From DATGSL01 sp964645585 (GTDB taxonomy: Bacteria; Verrucomicrobiota; Verrucomicrobiia; Opitutales; T3Sed10-336): a stretch of DNA of 64,000 bases. The stretch spans positions 1-64,000 of the forward strand of contig CAZYAN010000002.1 of assembly GCA_964645585.1 (NCBI GenBank), read 5' to 3'. Under the pieces are notes generated by a model, which ran no database searches, was not told the DNA's origin, and saw only the letters and a list, made by a program, of their open reading frames with translations. The position numbers and the translations under genes were made by a program. Below are positions 51,735 through 60,565 of this stretch, piece after piece (within the stretch, counting starts at the first letter, position 1; the number at the start of each line of letters is the position of its first letter).

Positions 51735-52487
51735 ATGTCACTGTCGGATCAGGGCCAGGAATGGTTACGTTCCAGAAGAGGGAGCGGCGAAATCGAGCGC
51801 CTGTTTGATCACCTTCCCGAAGTGATGTTTTTCGCCAAGGACAGCGATGGAATCCTCCAATGGGCGAGTCGCACATTCGTCCAGCACATCGGCCTGAAGC
51901 AGGTAGAGGATATTATCGGCAAGACCGACCGCGACATCTTCCCGTCGTTTATGGCGGACAAGTTTCGGACCGACGACCATCAGGTCATGAGAACGGGGCA
52001 GCCGCTTCTAAATCTGCTCGAGCTTTTTCCGGCGGAGGATGGGGCGGCGCAGCTCCATATCACAAACAAGTTTCCGCTTTTCGACGGCTTTCATGAAACG
52101 TGCGGGGTTTGCGGAACGGTCCGCGTTTATGAAAATACGCAGCGGACGATTCAGCCGTATCTCGATATCCAAAAGGCTGTCGACCATATGAAGCGGCATC
52201 TCGCCGAGCCGCTGACCGTACCGGAACTCGCGGCGATGACCGGTTATTCGACTCGTCAATTCGAGCGAAAATTCAAGGAGGTCTTTCAAACGACGCCGCG
52301 CGCCTACCTGCTGAGAATCCGGATCCTCCGCGCCGCCGAACTTTTGACAGCCACCAGCCAGAGCATCACGGAGATCGCCCTGGGAACCGGGTTTTACGAC
52401 CACAGCAGTTTCACGCGCCACTTTCGCCAGCAGCTGAATCAAACACCGCACGTGTACCGGCGAACCTACCATCGACGGAGGCGCTGA
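51735..52487 (+). CDS. AraC-family regulator with N-terminal PAS domain
   Basis: A 250-aa protein from ATG 51735, with GGAGG 11 bases upstream; the TTG at 51717 is less likely. Residues ~15-130 form a PAS sensor (L-P-E-V-M-F-F-A-K-D-S-D-G-I-L-Q-W-A-S, then I-I-G-K-T-D-R-D-I-F-P) rather than the usual sugar-binding cupin. Residues ~150-245 are a two-HTH AraC domain: L-A-A-M-T-G-Y-S-T-R-Q-F-E-R-K-F-K, then I-T-E-I-A-L-G-T-G-F-Y-D-H-S-S-F-T-R-H-F-R, ending Q-T-P-H-V-Y-R-R. Its position suggests control of the divergent prepilin-LamG-dehydrogenase run. The PAS ligand or cofactor is unknown. Confidence 0.92.
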   Translation: MSLSDQGQEWLRSRRGSGEIERLFDHLPEVMFFAKDSDGILQWASRTFVQHIGLKQVEDIIGKTDRDIFPSFMADKFRTDDHQVMRTGQPLLNLLELFPAEDGAAQLHITNKFPLFDGFHETCGVCGTVRVYENTQRTIQPYLDIQKAVDHMKRHLAEPLTVPELAAMTGYSTRQFERKFKEVFQTTPRAYLLRIRILRAAELLTATSQSITEIALGTGFYDHSSFTRHFRQQLNQTPHVYRRTYHRRRR

Positions 52488-52494
52488 GGGTTCA

Positions 52495-52560
52495 CCTTGC
52501 TCGCGGTCTCTTGTCTCCGGTCTTTGATCCTTCGTCGCTAAGTCTTTTCGTCTCGTGCCG
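52495..52560. repeat. Degenerate short-repeat tract
   Basis: A pyrimidine-rich plus-strand stretch built of loosely repeated GTCTCxxGGTCTTTGATCC / TTCGTCGCTAAGTC units. It has the same character and shared words (CGGTCTTT, CTTCG, AGTC) as the tract at 10622-10691. It sits right after the AraC gene. Confidence 0.45.
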
Positions 52561-52582
52561 GAGGAAATCCGGCTCAGATGCT

Positions 52583-52873
52583 TTAACGTTTGGTTCCTGG
52601 CGGACGGCCGGTGCCGGTCGCGCGGCTGAGAACGACGTCGATGTCTTCCTGCCGGGCGGTGCGCCGCTGAAAACGATCGCGCACCTCCTGGAGCAGACGA
52701 TCCCAGTCTTCTTCGGTCGGCTGACAGTCTGTATTCCATCGTTCATCCGGCCGCGCCCGCCGGGACGCGCTGATGCGTTCCCGCCAGTAGGTTTTGCCGC
52801 CATGAAAATGCACGCGAACCTCGCGGTGCGTCCGGTCCGGCAGTTTTTCTGTCCAGGTTACTTCCCGGCGCAT
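52583..52873 (-). CDS. Small conserved-looking protein
   Basis: A 96-aa protein starting M-R-R-E-V-T-W-T-E-K-L-P-D with a beta-hairpin-like segment R-E-V-R-V-H-F-H-G-G, then P-T-E-E-D-W-D-R-L-L-Q-E-V and R-F-Q-R-R, an amphipathic helix. Its composition and pattern look protein-like and I recall similar short proteins in Opitutales, but no function is known. It lies between the AraC regulator and the lipoprotein gene. The ribosome binding site is weak. Confidence 0.55.
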   Translation of the reverse strand: MRREVTWTEKLPDRTHREVRVHFHGGKTYWRERISASRRARPDERWNTDCQPTEEDWDRLLQEVRDRFQRRTARQEDIDVVLSRATGTGRPPGTKR

Positions 52874-52903
52874 GCGTCAATTTCGAATCATTGCCAGTCG
52901 TTC

Positions 52904-54316
52904 TTACAATTCGAACGGCATGCGCCAGATCGCCCAGCGCTGGCCGCGGTTGGAAAGAAAATAAACGAAGTTACTGTCCGGTGACAGCAGGGGATAACGG
53001 TCGGTGGAGCCGTTTGTTGTGAGCTGGCTTTTCCCAGAGCCGTCCAGTTTCATCGCCCAAATATCTTCGTTAGGCCGACCGGTGGGATCGTTGCCCTCCA
53101 TGGAAGTGTAGACAATGGTTTCCGCGTCCGAACTCCAGGAAGGATACGAATACGGACGGATTGGGCGGAAGCCATTTTTCTCATGGAAGTCGAAGATGCT
53201 GCGTTCAGCCGGGTCAAGATTGTCCTTATAACGCTCCATCACCGATCCTGCCGCGTACGTTAACTGCGTCTTGGCCGAACCATCGATTTTCATCATCCAG
53301 AGATTGCGATCATTGCCGATGTAGGCCACGTGCGTTCCGGCAGGAGAAACGGCTGGCTGAGTTCCTTCGCCGATCATCGTGGGATATCGATTAGCACCTC
53401 CGATCGTCCAAATCTCGCTGATGCTTTCGCCGTTGCGAATCTCGCGTTCGAGCGAAAAGACAATCGTTTCATCCTTCGCTTGGGTCGGTTTCAAAGCCAC
53501 GGCATCGCGGTTGTCGATATAGATATTGGAAATGCCGGTGAGACTCTCGACATTGATACGGAGAAGGTCCGCCTTTCCCGATCGCCGCCGATTCGAGGAA
53601 AACAGCAGGTGCTTTCCGTCCGGACTGAAAGACGGGTACATGTCGCGAAAGTTTTCTGTCGTGAGATGCTGGATACCGCCGCCGGCAATGTTTACGGCGT
53701 GAATATTGACCCCCGGCAGGTCCAGGACCCGGGACTGATCAAGCGCCCCCGCTCCGGCGTCCAGGGAAGCGTCTCTGGGAAGCGATGCGACGGCATACAC
53801 AATTTGACCGCCGTCGGGAGACAGGGCGAATCCTTGGACTCCGAGCTCTCTTCCGAAAGCGACGATTTCTGACGGTGTCGCCCCGCCTTCCTCGGTGATC
53901 CGGTCAAACGCCCGCGTGGGTGTGACCGCGCCGCGCCAGCGCAAGCCGCGATCGAGGACGATTTCCACAAAGGTGAGGTTGGTGAACTCCCGCGGCTCGA
54001 GCGAGAGAGTGAATTCCGTAGCTTCGCTTTTATTCGTATCATTCAGACGGATGATCTGCTCGGCCGGGAGGTAATTATCCAGTTCCGCCCGGGCGATCCA
54101 GATGACATCGTTTTTGGGGAATTGCAGCGAGACTTCGGCGGGGGAATTGCGCGGTGCCGGATGTTCCGCTGCCTCCACCTGCTCTGAACGAAAAGTAACG
54201 GCGGCCCCTCCCGGCTGTGTGACTACGCGGACGTTTCTCGTCGTCGTGGCGCAGCCCGTGAGAAAGAAGAGAACAAGTACGGGGAACAAATAAGAGCGAG
54301 GAGCGAACGAATTCAT
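52904..54316 (-). CDS. TolB-like beta-propeller lipoprotein
   Basis: A 470-aa lipoprotein. ATG 54316 gives a signal ending L-T-G-C, a lipobox with acylated Cys at about residue 20; the longer frame is rejected because it would bury this signal. A PEGA-like domain follows (~25-105, V-V-T-Q-P-G-G-A-A-V). Then come WD40/TolB-type propeller repeats with S-P-D-G-x-x-I/L-x-Y/F and S-F-S-P-D-G-K-H-L-L-F-S-S-N-R, D-I-W-A-M-K-L-D-G-S-G-K-S-Q-L-T. It is likely to sit in the outer or inner membrane facing the periplasm. It is not the tol-pal tolB, since no tol genes flank it. Confidence 0.88.
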   Translation of the reverse strand: MNSFAPRSYLFPVLVLFFLTGCATTTRNVRVVTQPGGAAVTFRSEQVEAAEHPAPRNSPAEVSLQFPKNDVIWIARAELDNYLPAEQIIRLNDTNKSEATEFTLSLEPREFTNLTFVEIVLDRGLRWRGAVTPTRAFDRITEEGGATPSEIVAFGRELGVQGFALSPDGGQIVYAVASLPRDASLDAGAGALDQSRVLDLPGVNIHAVNIAGGGIQHLTTENFRDMYPSFSPDGKHLLFSSNRRRSGKADLLRINVESLTGISNIYIDNRDAVALKPTQAKDETIVFSLEREIRNGESISEIWTIGGANRYPTMIGEGTQPAVSPAGTHVAYIGNDRNLWMMKIDGSAKTQLTYAAGSVMERYKDNLDPAERSIFDFHEKNGFRPIRPYSYPSWSSDAETIVYTSMEGNDPTGRPNEDIWAMKLDGSGKSQLTTNGSTDRYPLLSPDSNFVYFLSNRGQRWAIWRMPFEL

Positions 54317-54665
54317 GTGCAGTAAGATTGGATAGAGTATGGATTGAGTGCTAGAGCCTGAAAGGCATGTAGCGGGAGTAAGGAGTGTCCGGATACGATA
54401 GCAAGTTAAAAAGAAGTTTATATTCTCTTGGCGGCCAGAGACATTCTCCCAACGCCGCGGCACGGGCGGGTGGACTTCTCATGATACGGCGCGTGTCGAG
54501 ATCCTATAAAGAAATGCGCAGTGGGAAGATTTTGACTCTCTCCACCGGCTCCCGGCGGCGGTTACACGCTTCCGCCGCCGCGCTCGTGAGAGCGTAGCGC
54601 GATTCCACCGGCTCACGCCGGCAGCCACGGCGCTCTACTCTCGTGAGCGGGGATTGGTCCCGGCG
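54317..54665. other. Intergenic region with nested inverted repeats
   Basis: About 350 bases without a supportable gene. It contains a nine-base perfect stem CGGCGGCGG (54553-54561)/CCGCCGCCG (54572-54580). It also contains an imperfect 20-base inverted repeat (54580-54599 against 54629-54648, 15 of 20 paired) with a smaller CCGGC/GCCGG hairpin inside it. TCCACCGGCTC occurs twice (54541 and 54604). The structure resembles a REP-type palindromic element. Confidence 0.5.
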
Positions 54666-54989
54666 TCAGGCCTCGGTCGGTTTCGGTTCCGGCGCCGGCT
54701 TTTTAATCAGCCGCCTGTCGAGGACAAAGGGACCGAACGGCAGAAAGGCCGCGATAAAAGCAAGCCCTGTAATGCGCACCGGCCATTTGCATACGAGGTG
54801 ACACCGCAGCAGATAAATCGTATAGGCGACGAACAGGACACCGTGCGCCCAGCCGGTGACTTTGACCGGCCATTCGATGCCGAGACCGTATTTAAACGGC
54901 ATCGCGATCAACAGCAATACCAGGAACGAAACGCCTTCGGCAATCGCGACGGCGCGGAATCGTTGAAGTGTGATTTCTTTCTGCGTCAT
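54666..54989 (-). CDS. DUF3817 integral membrane protein
   Basis: A 107-aa protein with three predicted membrane helices (about residues 15-32, 42-62 and 72-92). F-R-A-V-A-I-A-E-G-V-S-F-L, P-V-K-V-T-G-W-A-H-G-V-L-F-V-A-Y and the closing F-G-P-F-V-L-D-R-R-L match the DUF3817 family (Bacillus YdzA type). Function in the family is unknown. The Pro/Lys-rich tail is cytoplasmic by the positive-inside rule. Confidence 0.88.
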   Translation of the reverse strand: MTQKEITLQRFRAVAIAEGVSFLVLLLIAMPFKYGLGIEWPVKVTGWAHGVLFVAYTIYLLRCHLVCKWPVRITGLAFIAAFLPFGPFVLDRRLIKKPAPEPKPTEA

Positions 54990-55075
54990 GGGAGAGGATG
55001 AGAGGCGGCGGCCAGCAACCCGCGCGTTTCGACGTCGGGACAGAAAAGGCGCCGGGCCGGTTCAAACCATACGGT

Positions 55076-56317
55076 TTATTCCTGGAGCTTTTTCCGGAAG
55101 TCCTGCATCAGCGTAATTGTTTCCTGACGGATCGAAAAGAGTTCGTCGCGCGCGGCGTGGAGCCACGATGACTCTTCCGGAATTTCCCGACCCAGTCGAT
55201 CGGCGGCGGCGATTGCTTGGTGGAGAGGTGTCAGCGCCCGCTTGAGCGTTGCAATCATAAACCCGTAATCTGGAAACTCGTCGAAGGCCGCGGAATTCAA
55301 GCCGCCGGCCAGTTTGGCGGCAGTCGCGGTCGAGCAAGTCAGCAGGGAAATCATCGTCGCGTCCTGACTGTTCAGCAGGTTGCGCTCGTCGGCCTTTTTA
55401 TAAATATGACAAGCCAGCTCGCGCGCGCGGACAGCGAGCGGATGGTCATCTATCTCGTCGTCGTCTTCATCCAGCGCGAGGTCTTCGTCGTTTTCATCCG
55501 CATCGTCTTCGCCGTCCTCTGCAAAAACGGAGCTGTCGTCATCAGCGTCATCCGGACAAATCTCTCCGCCGGTGATGTCCTTGACGAAATCAAAAAGCGG
55601 ATTCTCCGCCGGGAGATCCCCGTCTTCAATGAGCCATTCCCAACCCATCGCTTCGGCGACGAGGCGGTCGCAATCCGGGTCATCGCGATACTGTTCGAGC
55701 GCTGCCAGATATTTGTCCGTAATCGCGTCCGATTGTCGGAGCAGCTGCTCCCATTGAAATTCGTCGAGCGGCGCCTCCTCGGACGGCTCCTGCGTCACGT
55801 CGAGCAGCGATTGCTGGTTGACGAGGTTTTGGAGAAACTCCTGGAGGTTCTCCTCGTTCTGCTTTCGCTGGCGTGTTTCTTCCTCCGGCGTCAACGACCA
55901 TTCGCGCGGCGAAAGTTCGCACTCGTAATGGGCGGCTTCGAGTACAACCCGTCCATTCGACTGGCTGAACCACTCGAGGTAAATACTGTTGCCGAGCTGA
56001 GTCGGGATCGGTTTGTTCTCCTCGATCAGGCGGTTGAGCTCTTCTTGGCCGACGGTTGGGACCCGCACTTTTCGCGAAGCGGTCATGTCGCCGACGACAC
56101 CGTTCTGCAGCGGGTCGAGCGCGGGCGGGGAATCCGCGTCCGGCTTCGGGTTGGTAAAGACCAAGCGGCAGCCAGCGAGATCGCTCCAGCAATTCCCTTT
56201 AAGCCGCAGCACGATTGGCTGATCGCTCCCGGCCAGCCAGAGGCGGCCCTCGACCTGTCCCTTCTTCCGGTTGTCAATTTCGCCGTGCGTAATCTTGTCG
56301 TGTATTCTCCAGGCCAT
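55076..56317 (-). CDS. Unrecognised cytoplasmic protein with acidic insert
   Basis: A 413-aa protein without signal peptide or membrane segments. The N-terminal ~135 residues are beta-rich (H-G-E-I-D-N-R-K-K-G-Q-V-E-G-R-L-W-L, then V-F-T-N-P). A glutamate/glutamine-rich helix occupies ~140-170. A very acidic stretch lies at ~255-300 (D-D-A-D-D-D-S-S-V-F-A-E-D-G-E-D-D-A-D-E-N-D-E-D). The C-terminal ~110 residues are helical and form a plausible folded domain. I recognise no family. It is divergent from recN. Its start M-A-W-R-I-H-D-K is the only reasonable one in frame. Confidence 0.8.
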   Translation of the reverse strand: MAWRIHDKITHGEIDNRKKGQVEGRLWLAGSDQPIVLRLKGNCWSDLAGCRLVFTNPKPDADSPPALDPLQNGVVGDMTASRKVRVPTVGQEELNRLIEENKPIPTQLGNSIYLEWFSQSNGRVVLEAAHYECELSPREWSLTPEEETRQRKQNEENLQEFLQNLVNQQSLLDVTQEPSEEAPLDEFQWEQLLRQSDAITDKYLAALEQYRDDPDCDRLVAEAMGWEWLIEDGDLPAENPLFDFVKDITGGEICPDDADDDSSVFAEDGEDDADENDEDLALDEDDDEIDDHPLAVRARELACHIYKKADERNLLNSQDATMISLLTCSTATAAKLAGGLNSAAFDEFPDYGFMIATLKRALTPLHQAIAAADRLGREIPEESSWLHAARDELFSIRQETITLMQDFRKKLQE

Positions 56318-56689
56318 TTTCCGAGCGCGCTGCGATCGCGATATCCGCTTCTTGCTGGTTCAGGTTTTTCTGCTTTTCCGGCCGCTCTATTTGATCCGTC
56401 AGGCGGATCACGGTTCCGATTCTCATGAAAAAGCCGCCATCTCTCTCCGGGCGCTGCTGGCACCGGCCGCAACACGGAGGTTTTTCCCAAACATTGGTTT
56501 AGGCTGCGACGCTGTCAAACAGAAGGGAGCGGAAGGCTCGATGAAGGTGTCGCGCCTCACCTGAGAATCCCGCTGCGAAACGCCGATTAATACCGCCGGG
56601 AAGCGATTTCGATTTTGCTATTCGTCGCGGAATCCGGCTTTCTGAGCGGGAACAACAGGTTATGTCGATTTCATGCGGCTTCACTGATT
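56318..56689. other. Divergent intergenic region upstream of recN
   Basis: About 370 bases between the acidic unknown protein (leftward) and recN (rightward). No supportable gene, hairpin or recognisable operator is visible. Confidence 0.45.
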
Positions 56690-58357
56690 ATGCTCCGAAT
56701 CCTTCGCATCAGAAACCTGGCGCTCCTCGATGAGGTTTCGCTCGAAGTGGAGGCGGGTTTTACCTCCGTCACCGGCGAAACCGGCGCGGGAAAAAGCATT
56801 TTGCTCGGCGCCCTGCGCTTTCTGGCGGGATCGCGATCCGACAAAAGCCTCATTCGTCAAGGGGCAGACGCCTGCGAGGTCGAGGCGGCCCTGCAATTTG
56901 ACGATACATCGGAAATTGACCGGATTCTCGAAGAGATGGGGCTGGCGGTTTGCGAGGACGGAACGCTGCTGCTGAAGCGGGTTTTACCCCGCGAGAGAAT
57001 GGCGCGGGTGACGGTCAACGGCAGCCTGACGACTCTGGCAAACCTCCAGCGACTCGGCGATCTCTGGATCGATTTTCATGGGCCGGACGATCCGCAAAAA
57101 TTGTTTCAGCCGGTTTATCAGCTCGAACTTCTCGATTTGTACGCGCGGAGCGGCGAATTGCTCGAAAAATATGTCGCTCGCTATTCGCGATGGAAGGAAC
57201 TGCTGGCCGAGCGGGAACGGCTCGCCACCGCCGGACGGCTGTCCGAGGATGAAATTGAGTTTTATCGCGGGCAGATCGCCAAGATCGACGCGTGCGGGGT
57301 GTCAGAGGAAAGCATCGAGGAACTCGATCGCGCGTTCAACCGCGTCAGCCAAAGCCAGGAACTGCTTGAAAATGCCCGCGCCTTGGCGGAGGGGCTGATT
57401 GGTGATGGCGGCGTGTTCGAGAAACTCGGGGCGCTGCAGCGTCTGGCGAAGGAAATTGGCGAGATGGATCCAGCGTCAGCCGCGGTCGCGGAGCGTTTGA
57501 CAGCCCTTGCGGTCGAGGCGGAAGATCTCGGCCGCGATGTCGAGGGGCTGGCTGACGAGCTCGATTTCGACTCGGCGGAAGTCGAACGCGTCAACGAGCG
57601 GATGAACCTCTGGCTCGAGCTCCGCCGGCGCTATGGCGGCAGCGTCGAAAGCGTTTTAGAAACGCGCCGGGAACTCGCGACGCGCCTAGAACAGCAAGGC
57701 GATATCGAAGGGACGCTCCGCCGGCTCGATCGCGAGGCGGCGGACGCGGAGGAGGAAATGCGGCAGGCGGGGGAGGCGCTCCAGAAAAAGCGGGAAGCGG
57801 CCGCGGCCGATCTGTCGAAGAAAACAGCGAAGGCGATCGCGGGTCTTGGTTTTCAGAAAGCGGTTTTCGAGGTTGAGGTATTGGGGGAAAAGGAGCCGAC
57901 TTCCCGAGGAGGCGGCTGCCGGTTCTTGTTTTCGCCGAACGCCGGACAGTCGCCCGCGCCGCTGCAAAAGATCGCGTCGAGCGGCGAAACCGCGCGCGTG
58001 ATGCTGGCGCTGAAGACGATTCTAGCGGAAGTCGACCGGACGCCGGTGCTGGTTTTTGACGAAGTCGACGCCAATGTCGGGGGCGAAGTCGGACGGATCG
58101 TCGGTCGGCGGATGGCCGAGCTCGGCCGGGCTCACCAGGTGTTCTGCGTGACGCACCTGCCGCAAGTCGCGTCGCTGGCACAATCGCATCTTGTGGTCGA
58201 GAAGGTCCAAGAGAACGGCAGCACCGCGGTCACGATCCGGCCGCTTCACGAAGAACCGGCGGAGCGAATCCGTGAAATTGCCCGGATGCTCGGCGACCGC
58301 GAAGCGAAGTCGGCCCGCGCCCACGCGGAGGAGCTGCTGGCGGAAGGCGGTCGGTAA
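56690..58357 (+). CDS. recN: DNA repair protein RecN
   Basis: A 555-aa SMC-like ATPase of double-strand-break repair. From ATG 56690 it begins L-R-I-L-R-I-R-N-L-A-L-L-D-E, with Walker A G-E-T-G-A-G-K-S at residues ~30-37. A long coiled-coil middle (~150-370) follows, and then the C-terminal lobe with the ABC-type signature A-S-S-G-E-T-A-R-V-M-L-A-L-K, Walker B L-V-F-D-E-V-D-A-N-V-G-G and the D-loop region. V-T-H-L-P-Q-V-A-S-L-A is the RecN H-loop motif. Length is typical. An open extension to 56615 has no homology. A dyad-rich hairpin follows the stop. Confidence 0.96.
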   Translation: MLRILRIRNLALLDEVSLEVEAGFTSVTGETGAGKSILLGALRFLAGSRSDKSLIRQGADACEVEAALQFDDTSEIDRILEEMGLAVCEDGTLLLKRVLPRERMARVTVNGSLTTLANLQRLGDLWIDFHGPDDPQKLFQPVYQLELLDLYARSGELLEKYVARYSRWKELLAERERLATAGRLSEDEIEFYRGQIAKIDACGVSEESIEELDRAFNRVSQSQELLENARALAEGLIGDGGVFEKLGALQRLAKEIGEMDPASAAVAERLTALAVEAEDLGRDVEGLADELDFDSAEVERVNERMNLWLELRRRYGGSVESVLETRRELATRLEQQGDIEGTLRRLDREAADAEEEMRQAGEALQKKREAAAADLSKKTAKAIAGLGFQKAVFEVEVLGEKEPTSRGGGCRFLFSPNAGQSPAPLQKIASSGETARVMLALKTILAEVDRTPVLVFDEVDANVGGEVGRIVGRRMAELGRAHQVFCVTHLPQVASLAQSHLVVEKVQENGSTAVTIRPLHEEPAERIREIARMLGDREAKSARAHAEELLAEGGR

Positions 58358-58363
58358 AAACGT

Positions 58364-58388
58364 CAGAGGGCGGCCGCGGCCTCCTCTG
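58364..58388. terminator. Hairpin after recN
   Basis: CAGAGG (58364-58369) and CCTCTG (58383-58388) enclose the palindrome GGCCGCGGCC, giving an interrupted GC-rich stem eight bases after the recN stop. No T-run follows, so termination is uncertain. Confidence 0.4.
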
Positions 58389-58556
58389 CATGCGATCAGG
58401 CATTTGCCTGTTTCCAGCAGCATCGCGGTGGATTCATCGGCTTCTATGAGAGTCTGCTCTTCGCATCGCGCTTCTTTCTTCGATTATCGGCTTTCTGCCG
58501 ACGCGTTCGGTGACGGCGGTTACCATCGATATGAGGTGAGGTTGATTGAAAAGCGA

Positions 58557-60350
58557 TTACGAATCCCGTTGCGTCAGGAGCGCGGCGACTTCGGATTCAG
58601 TGAGGGTTTCGTGTTCGACGAGGGCGCGGGCGAGCTGTTCGACTTTGTCCTGATGCTCGCGGAGCAGTTCGAGAGCGCGGTCGTATTGTTTGCTGATGAT
58701 GGCGCGGACTTCCGCTTCGATTTCTTTCCCGGCACTCTGAATCGAGAGGCATTCACCGTTGCCGCTCTCGTAGCGGACCATGCCGATCCCGTCGCTCATG
58801 CCCCATTCACACACCATCTTTTTCGCGTAGCGCGTGGCCATCGCGATATCGCCTGAGGCGCCGCTGCTGACGTCGCCCAGAAAAATCTCCTCGGCGGCGC
58901 GGCCGCCCATGAGAACGCAGATCGTGTCCAGCAGTTTCAGGCGCGTTTCGCCGTATTTCATTTCTTCCGGAACCATCAGCGTCACTCCAAGAGCGCCGCC
59001 GCGCGGGATGATGGTCACGCGCTCGAGGCGCTGGCCGTGCTCCATGAAGAAATTGACGACGGTATGTCCGGCCTCGTGGCAGGCGGTCAGCCATTTTTCG
59101 CGTTCATTGAGCCGGCTTCCGCGATCGACGCCGAGCAGAATGCGGTCGCGGCCGACGGCGAGGTCGTCCATGCCGATGCTGGCGGCGCCTCTTCGGCCTG
59201 CGGCGAGCGCGGCTTCATTGAGAAGGCTGGCGAGATCGGCGCCGCTGAAACCGGGCGTCATCTTGGCGATTTCGGCAAAGTCGACTTCGGCGTCGAGCTT
59301 GGTCTTCCGGCCGTGAACCTTCAAGATCGCCTCACGGCCGCGTACGTCGGGGAGAGCGACGTCAAGGGTCCGATCGAACCGGCCAGGCCGAAGGAGGGCG
59401 CTGTCGAGCGTGTCCTTGCGGTTGGTCGCCGCGACAACGACAACGCCGTCGCGGCCGCTGGCGCCATCCATTTCGACCAGCAAGGCGTTCAAGGTCTGAT
59501 TGTGCTCGCGCGCCGCGCTTTCGCCGCTGTCACTGCGGGTGCCGCCGACGGCATCAATTTCGTCGATAAAGACAATGCACGGGGCTTCTTTGCGCGCCTT
59601 CTTAAACAGGGATCGAACGCGGGCAGCGCCGGTGCCGACGTACTTTTCGACGAACGACGAGCCGCTGATTTCAAAGAAAGGAATCCCCGCTTCGGTCGCG
59701 ATCGCTTTGGCGAGCATCGTCTTGCCGGTTCCGGGGGGACCGACCAAGAGGAGACCCTTTGGAATCGACCCGCCGAGGTCCGTGATGGAAGCGCGCCGTT
59801 TGATCAAGTTGACTACCTCCATAATCTCGTCCTTCGCGTCGTCGACACCGGCGACGTCGGTGAAGCGGATCCGCGGCGAGCTGAGACGGTGTCCCGTGCT
59901 CGGAGAGAGATTGACGACGCCGAGCGTATGTCCGACGAAAAGCCCGGCGGCCAGGAAGAGGGCAAGGTAAACAAACACCAGCGCCGGGACGGGCGGGCCC
60001 GCGGCGGTCTGTTCGATCGCGGGAAAACCGTGTTCCGCAAGCAGCGCGTTGAGATCGGTCTGATACGGAAGGAGCACCGGCGTCGTAAAGGCGATTTCGG
60101 CGTCGCCCTCAACGCCGCTCGAGTAAGTGCCGGACAGGCTGCCGCGCAGGGAGCTTCCGGCTTCGATTTGGACCTTCGTGATCTGACCGGCTTCGAGTTT
60201 AGCGACAAACTCGGGGAAAGTCAGCGTTTCGGGGCCCGCAAACGGCTTAACCGTATAGACGGTAAATCCCAGAAGCCCCGTCAGGATCAGGCCGAGGACG
60301 ATGGCGAACCAGATTTTGTGCTTCTTCTGCTTCAGTTTGAGGAAATCCAT
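58557..60350 (-). CDS. ftsH: ATP-dependent zinc metalloprotease FtsH
   Basis: A 597-aa membrane AAA+ protease that degrades misfolded and regulatory membrane and cytosolic proteins. It has an N-terminal membrane helix (~13-33), a periplasmic domain, and a second helix (~125-145). The AAA domain has G-P-P-G-T-G-K-T (Walker A), I-V-F-I-D-E-I-D-A-V-G (Walker B), the A-T-N-R second region of homology and the pore motif S-F-V-E-K-Y-V-G. The M41 peptidase has H-E-A-G-H zinc ligands near residue 420. It is slightly shorter than E. coli FtsH (644 aa) mainly at the C-terminus. It is divergent from the sensor kinase gene. Confidence 0.96.
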   Translation of the reverse strand: MDFLKLKQKKHKIWFAIVLGLILTGLLGFTVYTVKPFAGPETLTFPEFVAKLEAGQITKVQIEAGSSLRGSLSGTYSSGVEGDAEIAFTTPVLLPYQTDLNALLAEHGFPAIEQTAAGPPVPALVFVYLALFLAAGLFVGHTLGVVNLSPSTGHRLSSPRIRFTDVAGVDDAKDEIMEVVNLIKRRASITDLGGSIPKGLLLVGPPGTGKTMLAKAIATEAGIPFFEISGSSFVEKYVGTGAARVRSLFKKARKEAPCIVFIDEIDAVGGTRSDSGESAAREHNQTLNALLVEMDGASGRDGVVVVAATNRKDTLDSALLRPGRFDRTLDVALPDVRGREAILKVHGRKTKLDAEVDFAEIAKMTPGFSGADLASLLNEAALAAGRRGAASIGMDDLAVGRDRILLGVDRGSRLNEREKWLTACHEAGHTVVNFFMEHGQRLERVTIIPRGGALGVTLMVPEEMKYGETRLKLLDTICVLMGGRAAEEIFLGDVSSGASGDIAMATRYAKKMVCEWGMSDGIGMVRYESGNGECLSIQSAGKEIEAEVRAIISKQYDRALELLREHQDKVEQLARALVEHETLTESEVAALLTQRDS

Positions 60351-60565
60351 GGACGATAAAAACGAGCCCGGGAATCAGGGGAATGCAAGTCGAGTTCGGC
60401 TTTTTCCTTAGAAAGGATTTGAGGGAAAACCTGAGTATTCGTTCAGGCTTGCCTCCAGAAAACCAAGGCATGCCCCCTGCGGCGATATTTCTTGCGGTGG
60501 AAACGGCCGCGCCTTTTGCTGTTGCCGATGACTCCGCCCATGCGTCCGGCAGATTTCCACCTTCC

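Noticed and set aside
59037..60359. 440-codon plus-strand open frame opposite ftsH
   Set aside because: Antisense to the AAA and periplasmic parts of FtsH; the protein has no motif and FtsH is certain.
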